From Undibacterium sp. (GTDB taxonomy: Bacteria; Pseudomonadota; Gammaproteobacteria; Burkholderiales; Burkholderiaceae_D), in NCBI RefSeq assembly GCF_030651495.1, contig NZ_JAUSFI010000088.1, positions 58,321 to 122,320 on the forward strand: DNA of 64,000 nt, given 5' to 3'. Below are positions 63,201-64,000 of the stretch, piece after piece. Numbering within the stretch: position 1 is the stretch's first letter; each line of letters starts with the position of its first letter. Made by a program: the position numbers and the translations under genes. A model generated the notes under the pieces. It searched no databases. It saw nothing but the letters and a program-made list of their open reading frames with translations, and was not told where the DNA came from.

Positions 63201-64000
63201 TTGTTGTGTAATTCGCGCCGATTGCACCACTTGAATTGTTCGCATCGAGATCTAGATTTGGAAGAGCCGTGTCAGTCGTGTAGGCATGCGCCGCGCTGGC
63301 CGTCGTGCTGTTGCCGGCACCGTCGGTGGCAGTGACACTGGCGTCGACGGTCTTGTCGCCGTCGGCCAGCAGGCCGGCGCCGGGAACGTTGATGCTGTAG
63401 CTGTTGCCGGCACTAACCAGGCCGGTGTAGGTGAGTCCGTTGACCGTGAGGGTCACGGTGTCGCCCGCTTTGGCGTCGCCGCCTACTGTGCCGCTGACCG
63501 CAACCGTGCCGTTGCTTTCGGCCGCATTGAGGATGTTGTCTGGCGTGATGCTGTCGACCGTGATGCTCGCGGTCGCGCTGGTGTCGGTCGTGTACAGATG
63601 TGCTGCCGTCGCGGTGGTGCTGTTGCCGGCACCGTCGGTGGCCGTGACGCTGGCGTCGACGGTCTTGTCGCTGTCGGCCAGCAGGCCGGCGCCGGGGACA
63701 CTGATGCTGTAGCTGTTACCCGCTCCGACCAGGCCGGTGTAAGTGAGTCCGTTGACCGTCAGGGTGACGGTGTCGCCCGCTTTGGCGTCGCCGCCGACCG
63801 TGCCTGTGACCGTGACCGTGCCGTTGCTTTCGGCCGCATTGAGGATGTTGTCTGGCGTGATGCTGTCAACAGTAATGGACGCATTAGCATTTAAATTAAC
63901 AGTATAGACATGCGCCGCGGTAGCCGTGGTGCTGTTGCCTGCACCGTCGGTGGCCGTGACGCTGGCGTCGACGGTCTTGTCGCTGTCGGCCAGCAGGCCG
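60295..64000 (-). CDS. Giant LapA/BapA-like RTX adhesin, C-terminal part (5' end beyond window)
   Basis: Frame read open from 63456 through the repeats toward the edge; Ig-like repeats (SITVDSITPDNILNAAESNGTV..), VCBS-like repeats, PA14-like segment (GLNGEYYGYND..PGLYDFRVTGDDGYRLQVAGQTLIEFDG), GGAGNDxLxGGxGxDTL RTX repeats, type I secretion C-terminus. Confidence 0.92.
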   Translation of the reverse strand, partial: GLLADSDKTVDASVTATDGAGNSTTATAAHVYTVNLNANASITVDSITPDNILNAAESNGTVTVTGTVGGDAKAGDTVTLTVNGLTYTGLVGAGNSYSISVPGAGLLADSDKTVDASVTATDGAGNSTTATAAHLYTTDTSATASITVDSITPDNILNAAESNGTVAVSGTVGGDAKAGDTVTLTVNGLTYTGLVSAGNSYSINVPGAGLLADGDKTVDASVTATDGAGNSTTASAAHAYTTDTALPNLDLDANNSSGAIGANYTTTYTENGVPVAIGDTDISIIDVDSTSIKGATITLTNAQAGDVLAVSGLPAGISASIVGNVITLTGTSSLANYQTAINDITFASTSENPSTIARDVTVTVTDGVNTSNTATSTITVVAVNDAAVLSAPVVNLTETNAALTTGGTLSITDVDSAASFIAQTNVAGSNGYGKFTVGTNGVWTYTANTAHDEFVAGTTYTDSVTVTSADGTTSSITVKILGTNDAPVAKDDMNAVTEDAASTTLTVSAVNGVIQSTATPAGRDTDVENDALTVTAVRTGTEAGTGTAGSIGVALTGTYGTVTLNADGSYTYVLNNTSPIVQNLTAGEVVQDIFTYTISDGHGGTDKAALTINVTGAQDLTAGTPTITPLGTATGLNGEYYGYNDAAAPGAGYRTHSDDGTATFGNSGVAGNLNSVEDAYKIIDGRNILGGGSNIVGTANSASTNVADVAFHARSIDYGSTPVVNSSLGSNSAVAAGVALPVGDGVANSTTRALSNFLDQDRPTAVAQVGAGNTGGTSGLGKTSDAVIRLSGEIYTQPGLYDFRVTGDDGYRLQVAGQTLIEFDGNQAPTTRIFTNVPLGNLQGGLQTLELLYWEQGGNANLKIEYKASNDPVGSYQVLSLSNTAMFTAESAPTITDTLIQDLVYDGATTTWQLRTGAKLDGDAADNTITGGAGRDYLSGGAGNDILIGGAGADTLDGGIGNDTLTGGAGNDLLIAGTGTDTLTGGTGDDTYRLSNKLSTIVENAGEGYDTVQLDATYVAGNVGTTYTLGANLENLMAYDGAAINLTGNALNNRIEGNSSANIIIGGAGNDYLSGGGGNDTLTGGAGSDTFAWHLADSGIAGTPAIDTITDFTYGGGYSNIDTGAGVATGGGDVLDLRDLLQGEHTSSGVTANAAASIEISTLLNYVDVVISGSDTILHISKTGGFTGGVFNSAVEDERIILQGVNLYTTVGVAAGNETLLLQTLIKNGTLVVD
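63311..64000. repeat. Tandem 312-bp (104-aa) adhesin repeats, strongly conserved at DNA level
   Basis: TTGCCGGCACCGTCGGTGG landmark at 63311, 63623 and (TTGCCTGCACC variant) 63935: exact 312-bp spacing. Confidence 0.93.

Noticed and set aside
62455-63894. Plus-strand ORFs (181-202 aa, Gly/Ala/Val/Arg-rich) across the adhesin repeats
   Set aside because: Antisense of tandem adhesin repeats; periodicity of the translation reflects the 312-bp repeat.

Overview
64 kb chromosomal window, most likely from a betaproteobacterium of the Oxalobacteraceae type. This is inferred from gene content and order, not from a search. Most of it is conserved housekeeping sequence: holA-lptE-leuS, dapB, bamE/fur, hrcA-nadK-recN-hemH-apaH, a tightly overlapped yqgE-ruvX-pyrR-pyrB-pyrC-plsC operon, a pilGHIJ-chpA twitching/chemosensory operon, and rubA/thiD-like/hemL. 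The more interesting parts are: (1) a ~4.2 kb segment (about 6760-10994) lying between an intact tRNA-Gly(CCC) and a decayed copy of the same tRNA's 3' half in the same orientation, which looks like a small island; its cargo is a diverged PRPP-synthetase paralogue, a DHH phosphoesterase and a COG2187 kinase-like gene; (2) a Lap-type adhesin module with a TolC-like exporter carrying an extra C-terminal NTF2-like domain, LapG-like protease, LapD-like c-di-GMP receptor, and a giant repeat adhesin running off the right edge with 312-bp repeats; (3) a dispersed family of long imperfect inverted repeats (3 copies) and a separate 126-bp intergenic palindrome; (4) a LacI-regulated beta-glucosidase locus with gene fossils; (5) a ThiD-like protein with eroded signature motifs. 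All calls come from reading the sequence; no database search was run.
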